A stretch of 64,000 nt of DNA. Origin: an uncultured Erysipelotrichaceae bacterium. Lineage in GTDB: Bacteria > Bacillota_I > Bacilli_A > RFN20 > CAG-826. A model generated the notes under the pieces. It saw only the letters and a program-made list of their open reading frames with translations, did no database searches and had not been told where the DNA came from. Below are positions 1 through 8,261 of this stretch, piece by piece. Position numbers and translations under genes: made by a program. Location of the stretch: contig CAMOEQ010000001.1 in assembly GCA_946612405.1 (NCBI GenBank), positions 20,212 through 84,211 on the forward strand. Direction: 5' to 3'. Numbering within the stretch: position 1 is the first letter of the stretch; every line of letters starts with the position of its first letter.

Positions 1-132
1 TTGAACATGATGAAACAAACATCAATGTTAAGCTTAGTCCCAATAACGATAATAACTTTTTCATACTTCTTAGTGTATAATAGCATTATAGATGAAATTT
101 TGTCATTGCTATTTAAAAAACGAATAATATAA
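1..132 (+). CDS. 3' end of a possible membrane protein (partial)
   Basis: Frame 1 is open from the first base of the window to a TAA at 130-132, giving about 43 residues. They are mostly hydrophobic (Met, Leu, Ile, Val, Phe) and end in a short basic tail, Phe-Lys-Lys-Arg-Ile-Ile. This looks like the last transmembrane helix and cytoplasmic end of an integral membrane protein whose start lies upstream of the window. The fragment is too short to assign a family, and an open frame of this length can occur by chance in AT-rich DNA. Confidence 0.35.
   Translation: MNMMKQTSMLSLVPITIITFSYFLVYNSIIDEILSLLFKKRII
76..81 (+). promoter_or_regulatory. Candidate -10 element for ppa
   Basis: A consensus TATAAT lies 77 bp before the ppa start. 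No good -35 is visible at 16-18 bp. It falls inside the possible end of the upstream gene. The translation start is clear because a strong AGGAGG stands 8 bp before the ATG. Confidence 0.4.
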
Positions 133-158
133 TTATTTGCTTGTTAGGAGGTTAAACT

Positions 159-698
159 ATGAATTTATGGCATCGTGCTGACCCCACCCAAATTAAACCC
201 GAGAGTTTTTTAGCTTGTATTGAAATTCCTCAAGGTTCTAAAAATAAATATGAACTTGATAAATATTCAGGAGCTTTAAAACTTGATCGTATTTTATATA
301 CATCAACTCACTACCCACATAACTATGGTTTTATTCCAAGAACATACGCTGATGATGGTGACCCATTAGATGTTTTAGTCATCTGCTCTGAACCAATCGT
401 TCCCCTTGCTCTTGTTGAATGTTATCCAATTGGAATGCTCGAAATGATCGATAGTGGATCAAAAGACGCGAAGATTATTGCAATTGCTAAAAATGACCCT
501 GTTTACAATTCGTTTTCTGATATCAAACAAATTCCAAACCATATCCTTCAAGAAATTAAACACTTCTTTGTTGTCTATAAACAACTCGAAGGAAAAGAAA
601 CAATCGTCAATAATATCCGTGGCCGAATGATGGCGATGGATGTTATCAATCAATGTATCGAAGCATATAAAGTTAAATTTAATAGCTTAGATAAATAA
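159..698 (+). CDS. ppa: Inorganic pyrophosphatase, family I
   Basis: Hydrolyses pyrophosphate to two phosphates in the cytoplasm, pulling biosynthetic reactions such as ADP-glucose synthesis by GlgC and aminoacyl-tRNA formation forward. The protein has 179 residues, normal for soluble family I enzymes. The signature D-D-G-D-P-L-D is at residues 65-71 and supplies Mg2+ ligands. The conserved HYPHNYGFIP stretch precedes it at 51-60. A strong AGGAGG supports the ATG. The gene is followed immediately by a terminator hairpin at 701-721. Family assignment is secure. Confidence 0.95.
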   Translation: MNLWHRADPTQIKPESFLACIEIPQGSKNKYELDKYSGALKLDRILYTSTHYPHNYGFIPRTYADDGDPLDVLVICSEPIVPLALVECYPIGMLEMIDSGSKDAKIIAIAKNDPVYNSFSDIKQIPNHILQEIKHFFVVYKQLEGKETIVNNIRGRMMAMDVINQCIEAYKVKFNSLDK

Positions 699-700
699 TT

Positions 701-721
701 GGAAGCGCAGCTTCCTTTTTT
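701..721 (+). terminator. Rho-independent terminator after ppa
   Basis: GGAAGC (701-706), loop GCA, GCTTCC (710-715), then six T. The T run ends only four bases before the trmL ATG at 726, so trmL lies directly behind a terminator and is probably expressed by read-through. Confidence 0.85.
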
Positions 722-725
722 AATT

Positions 726-1226
726 ATGATTCATATAATCCTTTATCATCCTGAAATACCACAAAACACCGGAAACATTTTAAGAACCGCGATGGCAACT
801 AATTCTAAAGTTCACATCATAGGTCCTATTCCTTTTGAATTAAATGATAAAGCTCTTAAAAGATCTGGAATGGATTATTTAAAAGATGCCGATTATGTCT
901 TATATGCTTCATATGAAGAATTTAATGAAAAATTCAAAGATAAAAATATTTATTATGTAACAAAATATGGCACTCATTTATATTCGGAGCCATTATTTGA
1001 AAATGTCTTAGATGATGTTTACATCATGTTTGGAAGAGAATCAACTGGAATCGATAAAGAAATATTATCTAAAAACAAAGAAAAAACATTGCGTATTCCA
1101 ATGCTTTCTACCGCTCGAAGTTTGAATTTATCAAATGCAGTTGCAATCGTAACTTATGAAGTTTTAAAACAACAAAAGTTTCCTGATTTAGCAACTTTTG
1201 ACATGATTAAAAAATATAAAATTTAA
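726..1226 (+). CDS. trmL: tRNA (cytidine/uridine-2'-O-)-methyltransferase TrmL
   Basis: SPOUT-class enzyme that methylates the 2'-OH of the wobble base (position 34) of tRNA-Leu isoacceptors. The 166 residues are the normal length. N-terminal HPEIPQNTGNILRTA, central GRESTGI and C-terminal NLSNAVAIVTYE are the family's knot motifs. An in-frame TTG at 699 would extend the protein by nine residues, but that extension is encoded by the ppa terminator, so the ATG at 726 is preferred. Neither start has a Shine-Dalgarno sequence. The stop overlaps the stop of the convergent rqcH gene. Confidence 0.85.
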   Translation: MIHIILYHPEIPQNTGNILRTAMATNSKVHIIGPIPFELNDKALKRSGMDYLKDADYVLYASYEEFNEKFKDKNIYYVTKYGTHLYSEPLFENVLDDVYIMFGRESTGIDKEILSKNKEKTLRIPMLSTARSLNLSNAVAIVTYEVLKQQKFPDLATFDMIKKYKI

Positions 1227-2581
1227 TTGCAGCGAACTGCACTTTCAAATAAAGATATTGTTTCCTTACGAATATTGTTGAGCTTAATATTAGAATAATT
1301 CTTTATTAAAGCTTCACCAAGAACATGTCCTCGTCGGACATTTTTCTTTTTGGTATAAGTAACTTCTCCGGTAGTGGCTCTAGAACATAAAAGAGCTATT
1401 TCGGCTGCTGAAAGTAGTTCGTTTTCGGTTGGCTTTTTATTAGCGATGACTAGATGTGCTCCTGATTTATCTTTGATGTGGAGCCAAGTAAATTCGCGGT
1501 CAATTTTCATAACAAAAGAAAGAAAGTCGTTTTGAGAGGCATTTCTACCAAAATAGATGATTGTTCCATTAAGATTAACCTTCCAAGGACGATTAACAAT
1601 TGTTGGCTTAATTTCTTTCTTCTTTTTAGTATTTGAATAGGTTGAAACTAATTCGTCTTTTTTATGTTCATTCGCCTTATCAAATTCTTCTTTTATTTCT
1701 AAGAATTCTTCCTCTTCTTTTTTGGCGGTTTCAATATTTAATTCCGCCCTCTTAATTGTCTCTTTCGCTTTCCTAACTTTCTTATAAAATTGTTGTGCAT
1801 TTTCGAGTAAAGTTTTTGCAGAATCTAATTCGATATTTTCGTTTTTAAAATTATAAGAATTTTGATGCGATTTTAAGTCTAAACCCGAAGCAAAAATATC
1901 ATCAGCAATTTCTTGATATATAAGAGTTTTGCTGGCGATTTTTATATCATTTTCAATAGCTTTTTGCTTACGAATAGCCCCTTTAATTTTCGAATCTAAA
2001 TATTTGTTAAAAGTTGAGTATTTTTCTTTGATTCTTATCTCGTATTCTTCGTTGATTTTTGTTTGTAGCAATTCATCATTAATTTGGATTTCGCCATCGA
2101 TCAATTTTTCATTATCTAATTCAATGAATTTTTGACCTTTTTGTAAGTTGCGATTTTTGTTAGAAAAATAAGCATCAAATATATTTTTATTTTCATCTAA
2201 AATAATAAGATTGGGTTGGCTTGGAATTAGTTCAACAATCAGATCAAAATCAACAAAATTATCTAGTGAAAACATCTTTAATTTAATTATTAAATCGTTA
2301 TTCGATAACTCAATATCTTTAATCTGAGTTTTTCCAAAATGCTTTCGATATCTTAATAGAAACGAATTTTCAAAACTAGAGAAAAATAAATCATTGCTTC
2401 CTTTGAATAGAATAGGCATTTTTGGATTTAGATCGATTATTAGAACTTCTTTCGATTTTTCCATAAAAGGAAAGACAATTGTTTTATTGTTTAAAAGAAG
2501 TGGTGAATATAATTTTTCATCAATGATTTCATCACGTAATTTTTGAATGTAATTTTGATATGAAGAATGTGATAAACGCAT
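1223..2581 (-). CDS. rqcH: NFACT-family ribosome quality control protein, RqcH-like (short)
   Basis: RqcH binds obstructed 50S subunits carrying peptidyl-tRNA and directs C-terminal alanine tailing of the stalled chain. The 452 residues are shorter than the roughly 550-570 usual in Bacilli. An N-terminal NFACT-N-like part (about 1-160, with a recognisable LIVELIPSQPNLIILDENK segment) is followed by a helical coiled-coil section rich in Lys/Glu (about 185-335). Then comes the NFACT-R domain (about 340-440, with TWLHIKDKSGAHLVI). The N-terminal part is degenerate; I could not place the DR motif reported as important in RqcH. The ATG stands six bases after a TATAAT (2588-2593, -35 TTGCTT at 2611-2616) with no Shine-Dalgarno, predicting a leaderless message. 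Confidence 0.8.
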   Translation of the reverse strand: MRLSHSSYQNYIQKLRDEIIDEKLYSPLLLNNKTIVFPFMEKSKEVLIIDLNPKMPILFKGSNDLFFSSFENSFLLRYRKHFGKTQIKDIELSNNDLIIKLKMFSLDNFVDFDLIVELIPSQPNLIILDENKNIFDAYFSNKNRNLQKGQKFIELDNEKLIDGEIQINDELLQTKINEEYEIRIKEKYSTFNKYLDSKIKGAIRKQKAIENDIKIASKTLIYQEIADDIFASGLDLKSHQNSYNFKNENIELDSAKTLLENAQQFYKKVRKAKETIKRAELNIETAKKEEEEFLEIKEEFDKANEHKKDELVSTYSNTKKKKEIKPTIVNRPWKVNLNGTIIYFGRNASQNDFLSFVMKIDREFTWLHIKDKSGAHLVIANKKPTENELLSAAEIALLCSRATTGEVTYTKKKNVRRGHVLGEALIKNYSNIKLNNIRKETISLFESAVRCN

Positions 2582-2587
2582 AAAATC

Positions 2588-2616
2588 ATTATAAAGATAT
2601 CCTAATTCTCAAGCAA
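2588..2616 (-). promoter_or_regulatory. Leaderless promoter of rqcH
   Basis: On the minus strand, -35 TTGCTT (2611-2616), a 17-bp spacer and -10 TATAAT (2588-2593). The expected start site coincides with the rqcH ATG at 2581. Confidence 0.65.
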
Positions 2617-2640
2617 TTATATTGTTGTTTAATTATGTAA

Positions 2641-2669
2641 TTGATAAGCTTGGAAGTTTTATTTATAAT
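2641..2669 (+). promoter_or_regulatory. Leaderless promoter of gmk
   Basis: -35 TTGATA (2641-2646), an exact 17-bp spacer and consensus -10 TATAAT (2664-2669). The predicted transcription start is 2676-2677 and the gmk ATG begins at 2677, so the mRNA should lack a 5' leader. No Shine-Dalgarno is present. Confidence 0.75.
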
Positions 2670-2676
2670 AAAAAAT

Positions 2677-3240
2677 ATGAAACGTGGATTACTAATTATT
2701 ATGTCTGGCCCTAGCGGAGTTGGTAAGGGCACCATTAGAGAAAAACTAATGGAAGATAAATCACTCAACCTATTTTATAGTGTCTCAATGACAACTCGAG
2801 CTCCTCGCCCTGGAGAAGTCAATGGACGCGAATATTATTTTGTTAGCAAAGAAGAATTTCAAAAAAATATTGATAATGGAAATCTTTTAGAATGGGCTGA
2901 ATTTGTTGGAAATAGATATGGCACTCCTAAAGATAAAGTCGAAAAGATGAGAAACGAAGGTAAAAACGTTCTTTTAGAAATTGATGTTAATGGAACCAGC
3001 CAAGTTCTCTCTAAATTAGATAAAAATGATGTAATTTCTGTTTTTATTGCTCCTCCTTCTATTGAAGAACTTGAAAGAAGACTTAAAGGTCGTTCAACTG
3101 AAAGTGATGAAGTTATTAAAAATAGAGTCGCTCAAGCTGCTCGCGAATTATCCCAAAAAGATAATTATCGATTCGTTGTTATAAATGATGATTTAGAACA
3201 AGCTGTTGAAGATTTTAGAAAACTAATTATTAATAATTAA
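2677..3240 (+). CDS. gmk: Guanylate kinase
   Basis: Phosphorylates GMP to GDP with ATP in purine nucleotide synthesis and salvage. The P-loop GPSGVGKGT is at residues 11-19, the GMP-binding TTRAPRPGEVNGREY follows, and the lid is rich in arginine. The 187 residues are typical. An in-frame TTG at 2641 would add 12 residues but is itself the -35 hexamer, so the ATG at 2677 is chosen. In Bacilli gmk usually precedes rpoZ-coaBC-priA; here priA follows directly after 12 bp, without rpoZ or coaBC. Confidence 0.95.
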   Translation: MKRGLLIIMSGPSGVGKGTIREKLMEDKSLNLFYSVSMTTRAPRPGEVNGREYYFVSKEEFQKNIDNGNLLEWAEFVGNRYGTPKDKVEKMRNEGKNVLLEIDVNGTSQVLSKLDKNDVISVFIAPPSIEELERRLKGRSTESDEVIKNRVAQAARELSQKDNYRFVVINDDLEQAVEDFRKLIINN

Positions 3241-3252
3241 GGAAATTAGGGC

Positions 3253-5448
3253 ATGAAGTTGCTTGAGGTTTTAGTTGAAAGAAAAGCCAATACACTTAAT
3301 CGCCCTTTTTCTTATGTCTATGACTTAGATAAAAATATCGGAGTAGGATTTCGTGTTTTGGTTCCTTTTGCCCATAAAGATATCATTGGTTATGTAATAG
3401 GCGTTAAAGAAGAATATAAATCTCTTGAAGAACTTGAAGAAGAAATGGGCTTTAGAATTGATAAAGTCAAAGACGTTTTAGATGAAAAACCGTTGTTAAA
3501 TGAGGAATTATTGCAGTTATCTAATGAAATTGCTGATCATTATTTAGCACCTTTAATAAGCGTTCTTCAAACGATGCTCCCTTCTTCGCTTAAACCAGCA
3601 TCGTCGGCTTTAAAAGGGCCAAAGATTGCTTATGACATTTATGTCAAATTAATTAATGATACCGAAGAAGGATTAACTCCAAAACAAATTGAACTCGTTA
3701 GACTTCTTAGACATAGTGGTCGCATTTTAAAAAAAGACTGTAAATCTCCTTCAATAGTTCAAAAATTATATGAAAAGAAAATCATTGATTTTGAAAAAGA
3801 AGAAAAAGTTCGTTTAGAAATTCCTGAATATAAAAAAGAACATAAACGTAATTTAACTGATGAGCAAAAAGTAGCGGTGCAATCTATTTTAGCAACCGAT
3901 AAGACTGTCACTCTTTTAGAAGGCGTAACTGGTTCAGGTAAAACGGAAGTTTATTTAACTTTATCTGAAAAGGTATTAGCAAGCGGTAGAAACGTTTTGA
4001 TGCTTGTTCCTGAAATATCTTTAACTCCTGTAATGGTCGAATATTTCCAAAGAAGATTCTCTGGTGATGTTGCAATATTACATAGTGAATTAACTCCAGC
4101 TGAAAAATATGATGAATATCGTCGTATCTCACGTGGAGATTGCCATGTTGTGGTTGGTGCACGTAGTGCAATATTTGCTCCATTAAGTAACATTGGCTTA
4201 ATTATTTTAGATGAAGAACATACCGAATCTTATAAACAAGACTCACTTCCTTTTTATCATGCTAGAGAAGTGGCGATTATGAGGGCTAAACATTTTAATT
4301 CAAAAGTCATCTTAGGAAGCGCAACTCCATCTTTAGAATCAAAAGCCAGGGCTATGAAAGGTGTTTATCATTACGCTTCTCTTCCAAATCGAATCAATAA
4401 ACAAGAGCTCCCAAAAACAACTATTGTTGATATGTCGAAAGCTTATTCATTTTCTCGAGACTCATCGATGTTTTCTAAATATCTAATTGAACAATTAAGA
4501 GGAGTTTTAGAAAGAAAAGAACAAGCAATTCTATTAATTAATAGAAGAGGGCATTCTGGTTATATTACTTGTCGTAGTTGCGGTCATATTATTAAATGTC
4601 CAAATTGTGGAATTGCTTTAACTTATCACCGTGAAGATAACATGCTTAAATGTCATCATTGCGGACACGTTGAATTAAATGTTGAAACTTGTCCTGAATG
4701 CGGATCAAAATATTTATCTCGTTCAGGTTTTGGTACCGAAAGAATCGTTGATGAAGTTGTAAAACTTTTCCCAAATGCTCGCGTCCTTAGACTTGATAGC
4801 GATGTTGGAGAAGTTCGCAATAATATCGCTAAAACTATTGAAGCTTTTGCTAATCAAGAAGCCGACATATTAGTTGGCACCCAAATGATTGCTAAAGGCC
4901 ATGATTTTCCCAATGTCACTTTAGTAGGCATTGTTTTAGCAGATATTGGTCTATCCTTACCATCTTTTAGATCAACCGAAAGAGCCTTCCAACTTATAAC
5001 TCAAGCCGTTGGTCGAAGTGGTAGGGCTGATAAAGAAGGACAAGCAATCATTCAAACATTCAATCCTTATCACTATGCAATTCGTTTAGGAAGCAAACAA
5101 GATTATGCTGCTTTCTTTAACAAAGAAATGTCAGTGAGAAAAATATCACAATATCCACCTTATACATTTTTAACAAGTTTAGAAATAATTGGCAAAAACG
5201 AAGAAATAGTTTCCGATATCATTTCAAAGATTTGTCGTGATATCCTCGATCAAAATTTTGAAAATGTTTCAGTTTTAGGCCCTGTTGAGCCGTTTATCGC
5301 ATATGAGAATAATAATTATCACCGAATTATATTAATAAAATATAAAAATTATGATAAAATCAACGACTATCTAAAGAAGGTACTTGAATCACTTAAAAAT
5401 AAATCGCAAATCAACGTTAAAGTTAATGTTGATCCATATGATTTCTAG
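3253..5448 (+). CDS. priA: Primosomal replication restart helicase PriA
   Basis: Superfamily 2 helicase that recognises abandoned forks and, in Bacilli, nucleates loading of the replicative helicase through DnaD, DnaB and DnaI (the last two are encoded at 39220-41432). The 731 residues show the N-terminal DNA-binding domain, Walker A GVTGSGKTEVY (about 223-233), the DEEH box, and the paired zinc-binding cysteine clusters in CRSCGHIIKCPNC and CHHCGH/CPECGS. The gene starts the long operon that runs to 12082 and is followed after 11 bp by the His-rich gene, which has its own AGGAGG. Confidence 0.95.
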   Translation: MKLLEVLVERKANTLNRPFSYVYDLDKNIGVGFRVLVPFAHKDIIGYVIGVKEEYKSLEELEEEMGFRIDKVKDVLDEKPLLNEELLQLSNEIADHYLAPLISVLQTMLPSSLKPASSALKGPKIAYDIYVKLINDTEEGLTPKQIELVRLLRHSGRILKKDCKSPSIVQKLYEKKIIDFEKEEKVRLEIPEYKKEHKRNLTDEQKVAVQSILATDKTVTLLEGVTGSGKTEVYLTLSEKVLASGRNVLMLVPEISLTPVMVEYFQRRFSGDVAILHSELTPAEKYDEYRRISRGDCHVVVGARSAIFAPLSNIGLIILDEEHTESYKQDSLPFYHAREVAIMRAKHFNSKVILGSATPSLESKARAMKGVYHYASLPNRINKQELPKTTIVDMSKAYSFSRDSSMFSKYLIEQLRGVLERKEQAILLINRRGHSGYITCRSCGHIIKCPNCGIALTYHREDNMLKCHHCGHVELNVETCPECGSKYLSRSGFGTERIVDEVVKLFPNARVLRLDSDVGEVRNNIAKTIEAFANQEADILVGTQMIAKGHDFPNVTLVGIVLADIGLSLPSFRSTERAFQLITQAVGRSGRADKEGQAIIQTFNPYHYAIRLGSKQDYAAFFNKEMSVRKISQYPPYTFLTSLEIIGKNEEIVSDIISKICRDILDQNFENVSVLGPVEPFIAYENNNYHRIILIKYKNYDKINDYLKKVLESLKNKSQINVKVNVDPYDF

Positions 5449-5459
5449 GAGGCAAATAT

Positions 5460-5975
5460 ATGGTAACAATTTCTATTTATGGATTAGATCAATATACAGT
5501 TGGTCATTATTCAAAAGAACACACTAAAAATTTAGCAAACTTACTTGAAGTAAATGAAGATGATTTATCATTTTATTCTCCAGATGCTTTAGTTTTTCAT
5601 AACGGAGTAGAACAAACAAGCTGGAACGCTATTGTTAAAGTTAATGCTCCTGAAGCTTGTGAAGCTAATGAAGCAAAGGTTGCTAAATATCTACTTGAGA
5701 CCTTGAAAGAATTCTCAATTAATTTACAACTTGAATTCTATTATTATCATCGTCATCATCATTATGAACACATCAACAAAGATTATCCTCGCTTTATAAA
5801 AGAAGATAATATCGTCGATGTTGAAGATGAAGAATATCAAGAAGGCGATGAACTTTATGAAGGAAATATTTTTGAAAACTTCGAAGAAAAACTTGCCGAA
5901 GCCGCGAATTTAAGAAAGGAAGAACATCATCACGATCACGAATGTGATTGCGATCATGATCATCATAAACATTAA
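5460..5975 (+). CDS. Histidine-rich acidic protein of unknown function
   Basis: I do not recognise this 171-residue protein. The first 95 residues look like a compact mixed alpha/beta domain (VTISIYGLDQYTV at the start). Then comes a histidine patch YHRHHHYEH (about 97-105), an acidic stretch with many Asp and Glu (about 117-140), and a C-terminal tail HHHDHECDCDHDHHKH. Such tails bind Zn2+, Ni2+ or Co2+ in metal chaperones and stores, so metal binding is a fair inference but its purpose is not. There is no signal peptide or membrane segment. It has a strong AGGAGG start and occupies the place of def-fmt in the usual priA-def-fmt-rsmB order. Its TAA overlaps the next ATG. Confidence 0.75.
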   Translation: MVTISIYGLDQYTVGHYSKEHTKNLANLLEVNEDDLSFYSPDALVFHNGVEQTSWNAIVKVNAPEACEANEAKVAKYLLETLKEFSINLQLEFYYYHRHHHYEHINKDYPRFIKEDNIVDVEDEEYQEGDELYEGNIFENFEEKLAEAANLRKEEHHHDHECDCDHDHHKH

Positions 5976-7228
5976 TGGTTGAAGTTCGCTTTGCTGCTAA
6001 AATTGTTTATCTTGTTATCTTCGAAGGTCGAACCTATTTAGACGCCATCGATGAAATTTTTCCTGATGAAAGAAAAATATTTCAATCGAGCAATCTATCA
6101 GTAGCATTAGCTAAAGAAACAATTCGCCATTTTTATTTATATGAAAACATCATTAATGAATTAAAAATTGATTTAAATTCCAAACAAAAATCCCTTGTTT
6201 ATGTCGCTTTAAGCGATATTTTTTATTCAAAATTACTTAATACGAATAATTTAATTTCATTTTTGCAAGGTGAGATTCCAGCCGATGAATATAAGAAATT
6301 ATTACCCCTTTTAAAAAGAAAAGAACCTTTAGAGGATATGATCTCTTTTGAAAAAGACACCAATTTTTATTATGCGACAAAATATAATGTTCCAATTTGG
6401 CTTGCCCATATGTGGCGAAAACATTTTGGGGATGAATTAACTAAAGATTTCTTAGAATCATCTTTGAAACATAATTTGCAACATTATGTCGTCAATACTT
6501 TTAAATCATCAACTGAACGTCTTTTATTAAAATATCCTGATTTTTCATCTCCATTTGAAGATTCTTTAATTTATAAAGGCAACAAACGTTATCAATTAAC
6601 TCCTGAATTTAAAAACGATGAATATATCGATGTTAAAATGGGTTTTAAAAACATCATTGATAATTTATATAATCCCTTCGATGAAGTCTTACTTTATTCG
6701 GGATATGACGATGATTTTGTTAAAGCTGAGATTATTAAAACTAATGGAAAACAAGGACTAAATGTCGTTGTTCCTTCCTTAAATAAGAGAGCAGAATTAA
6801 TGCGATTTATTCGCGTTAACGATATTCATAATGTCAATTTATTTGAAGCAAATGATATTTATGCTATGAAAGCAGGGGTGTCTTATAAAGTTGACACTGT
6901 TATTGTTTTTCCAAAATCAACTCGTTTTGACATCATCTCTAAATATCCTGATTTCTTGCTTCATTTTGATCGCGACGATATCGATGAAATACTTGATGGA
7001 GAAAAGAAAGCTTTAGAGCTTTGCTTTGATTATGTAAATGAAGATGGAACTCTTGTTTATATCGTTAATACATTTAATAAGAAAGAATCTAAACTTATCA
7101 TCGAGGAGTTTTTAGTCAATCACCCTGATTTTGTTTTAGATCGTGAAGAACAATTAATTCCAACTCATCCATTTGAAACTACAATGTATTATGCATTTAT
7201 GCATAGAAAGGCGACTAGCAATGATTAA
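5975..7228 (+). CDS. RsmB-like protein lacking methyltransferase catalytic motifs
   Basis: It sits where Bacilli carry rsmB (16S rRNA m5C967 methyltransferase), directly before rlmN-stp-prkC-rsgA-rpe, and has the family length (417). Residues 1-130 resemble the NusB-like RNA-binding domain. The C-terminal half keeps the RsmB framework but not the active site. The PCSG motif aligns with VFPKSTRF (311-318), so the first catalytic Cys becomes Lys314. YSTC aligns with YIVN (362-365), so the second Cys becomes Asn365. The glycine-rich SAM loop (normally with AAPGGKT) is not recognisable near LLYSGYDDDF. I infer a catalytically dead homologue, perhaps an rRNA-binding assembly factor. The frame is intact, so it is not a simple pseudogene. 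Translation is coupled by TAATG overlap. Confidence 0.75.
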   Translation: MVEVRFAAKIVYLVIFEGRTYLDAIDEIFPDERKIFQSSNLSVALAKETIRHFYLYENIINELKIDLNSKQKSLVYVALSDIFYSKLLNTNNLISFLQGEIPADEYKKLLPLLKRKEPLEDMISFEKDTNFYYATKYNVPIWLAHMWRKHFGDELTKDFLESSLKHNLQHYVVNTFKSSTERLLLKYPDFSSPFEDSLIYKGNKRYQLTPEFKNDEYIDVKMGFKNIIDNLYNPFDEVLLYSGYDDDFVKAEIIKTNGKQGLNVVVPSLNKRAELMRFIRVNDIHNVNLFEANDIYAMKAGVSYKVDTVIVFPKSTRFDIISKYPDFLLHFDRDDIDEILDGEKKALELCFDYVNEDGTLVYIVNTFNKKESKLIIEEFLVNHPDFVLDREEQLIPTHPFETTMYYAFMHRKATSND

Positions 7229-8261
7229 TTTATATGGACAAGAAATGTCTAAACTTGAACAAATCATGTTAGAAAGAGGCCAAAAGAAATATCGAGCCAC
7301 GCAGCTTTTCACTTGGATTTACGAAAAGAAAGCCAAGAGTTTTGATGAGATGAGCGATGTTTCTAAATTATTCCGTGATGAACTTAACCGTGACTTTTGT
7401 TTAACACTTCCAAAAATTTATAAAAAGCAAGAATCTAAAGATGGTACGATTAAACTACTTCTTGAATTAGAAGATGGTTCTAAAGTTGAAACTGCTTTAA
7501 TGCCATATAATTATGGCAACGCCATCTGCGTATCTTCTCAAGTAGGTTGCAATATGTCTTGTGCATTTTGTGCAAGTGGATTGCTAAAAAAGAAAAGAAA
7601 TCTTGAAGTTCATGAAATTGTTGGCCAAGTTATAGTGATGAATGAGCTTTTGGCTCAAAAAGATAAAAGAGTCACTCACGTTGTCGTAATGGGAACGGGC
7701 GAACCATTTGATAATTATGATAATGTTATCGATTTTATTCGCATCATCAACCACCCTAAAGCATTAGCAATTGGAGCTAGACATATTTCTGTTTCCACTT
7801 GTGGAATTGTTCCTGGAATACGTAAATATGCTAAAGAAGGACTCCAATCCAATTTAGCAATTTCTTTACATGCTCCAAATGATGAAATTAGAAATCAAAT
7901 AATGCCAATTTCAAAATTCTATAAGATGAACGAACTTATGGATGCAGTTAAATATTATGAAAAAGAAGCTGGTCGAAGAGTAACTTTTGAATATATTATG
8001 CTTAAAGATGTTAACGATTCTCTTGAATGTGCTGAACAATTAGTTAAACTAATTAAAGGCACACTTGCTTATGTGAATCTTATTCCATATAACCCAGTGG
8101 ATGAGAAATCTTTTAAAAGAAGTGATGATAAACAAGTTCATAAATTCTTCTCTTATTTAATGCAACATGGAGTTAATACTACAGTTAGAAAAGAATTTGG
8201 AAACGACATAGATGCCGCCTGCGGGCAATTAAGAGCAAAGGAAGTACATGAGGGGAACTAA
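7221..8261 (+). CDS. rlmN: Dual-specificity 23S rRNA/tRNA adenine-C2 methyltransferase RlmN
   Basis: Radical-SAM enzyme that makes m2A2503 in 23S rRNA and m2A37 in some tRNAs. Cys110, Cys114 and Cys117 form the CxxxCxxC [4Fe-4S] motif. Cys334 in DAACGQL is the C-terminal cysteine involved in resolving the protein-RNA intermediate. The open frame reaches back to 7173, but the ATG at 7221 has AAAGG upstream and gives the normal N terminus MINLYGQEM. It overlaps the preceding gene by 8 bp and the following stp by 14 bp. Confidence 0.93.
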   Translation: MINLYGQEMSKLEQIMLERGQKKYRATQLFTWIYEKKAKSFDEMSDVSKLFRDELNRDFCLTLPKIYKKQESKDGTIKLLLELEDGSKVETALMPYNYGNAICVSSQVGCNMSCAFCASGLLKKKRNLEVHEIVGQVIVMNELLAQKDKRVTHVVVMGTGEPFDNYDNVIDFIRIINHPKALAIGARHISVSTCGIVPGIRKYAKEGLQSNLAISLHAPNDEIRNQIMPISKFYKMNELMDAVKYYEKEAGRRVTFEYIMLKDVNDSLECAEQLVKLIKGTLAYVNLIPYNPVDEKSFKRSDDKQVHKFFSYLMQHGVNTTVRKEFGNDIDAACGQLRAKEVHEGN

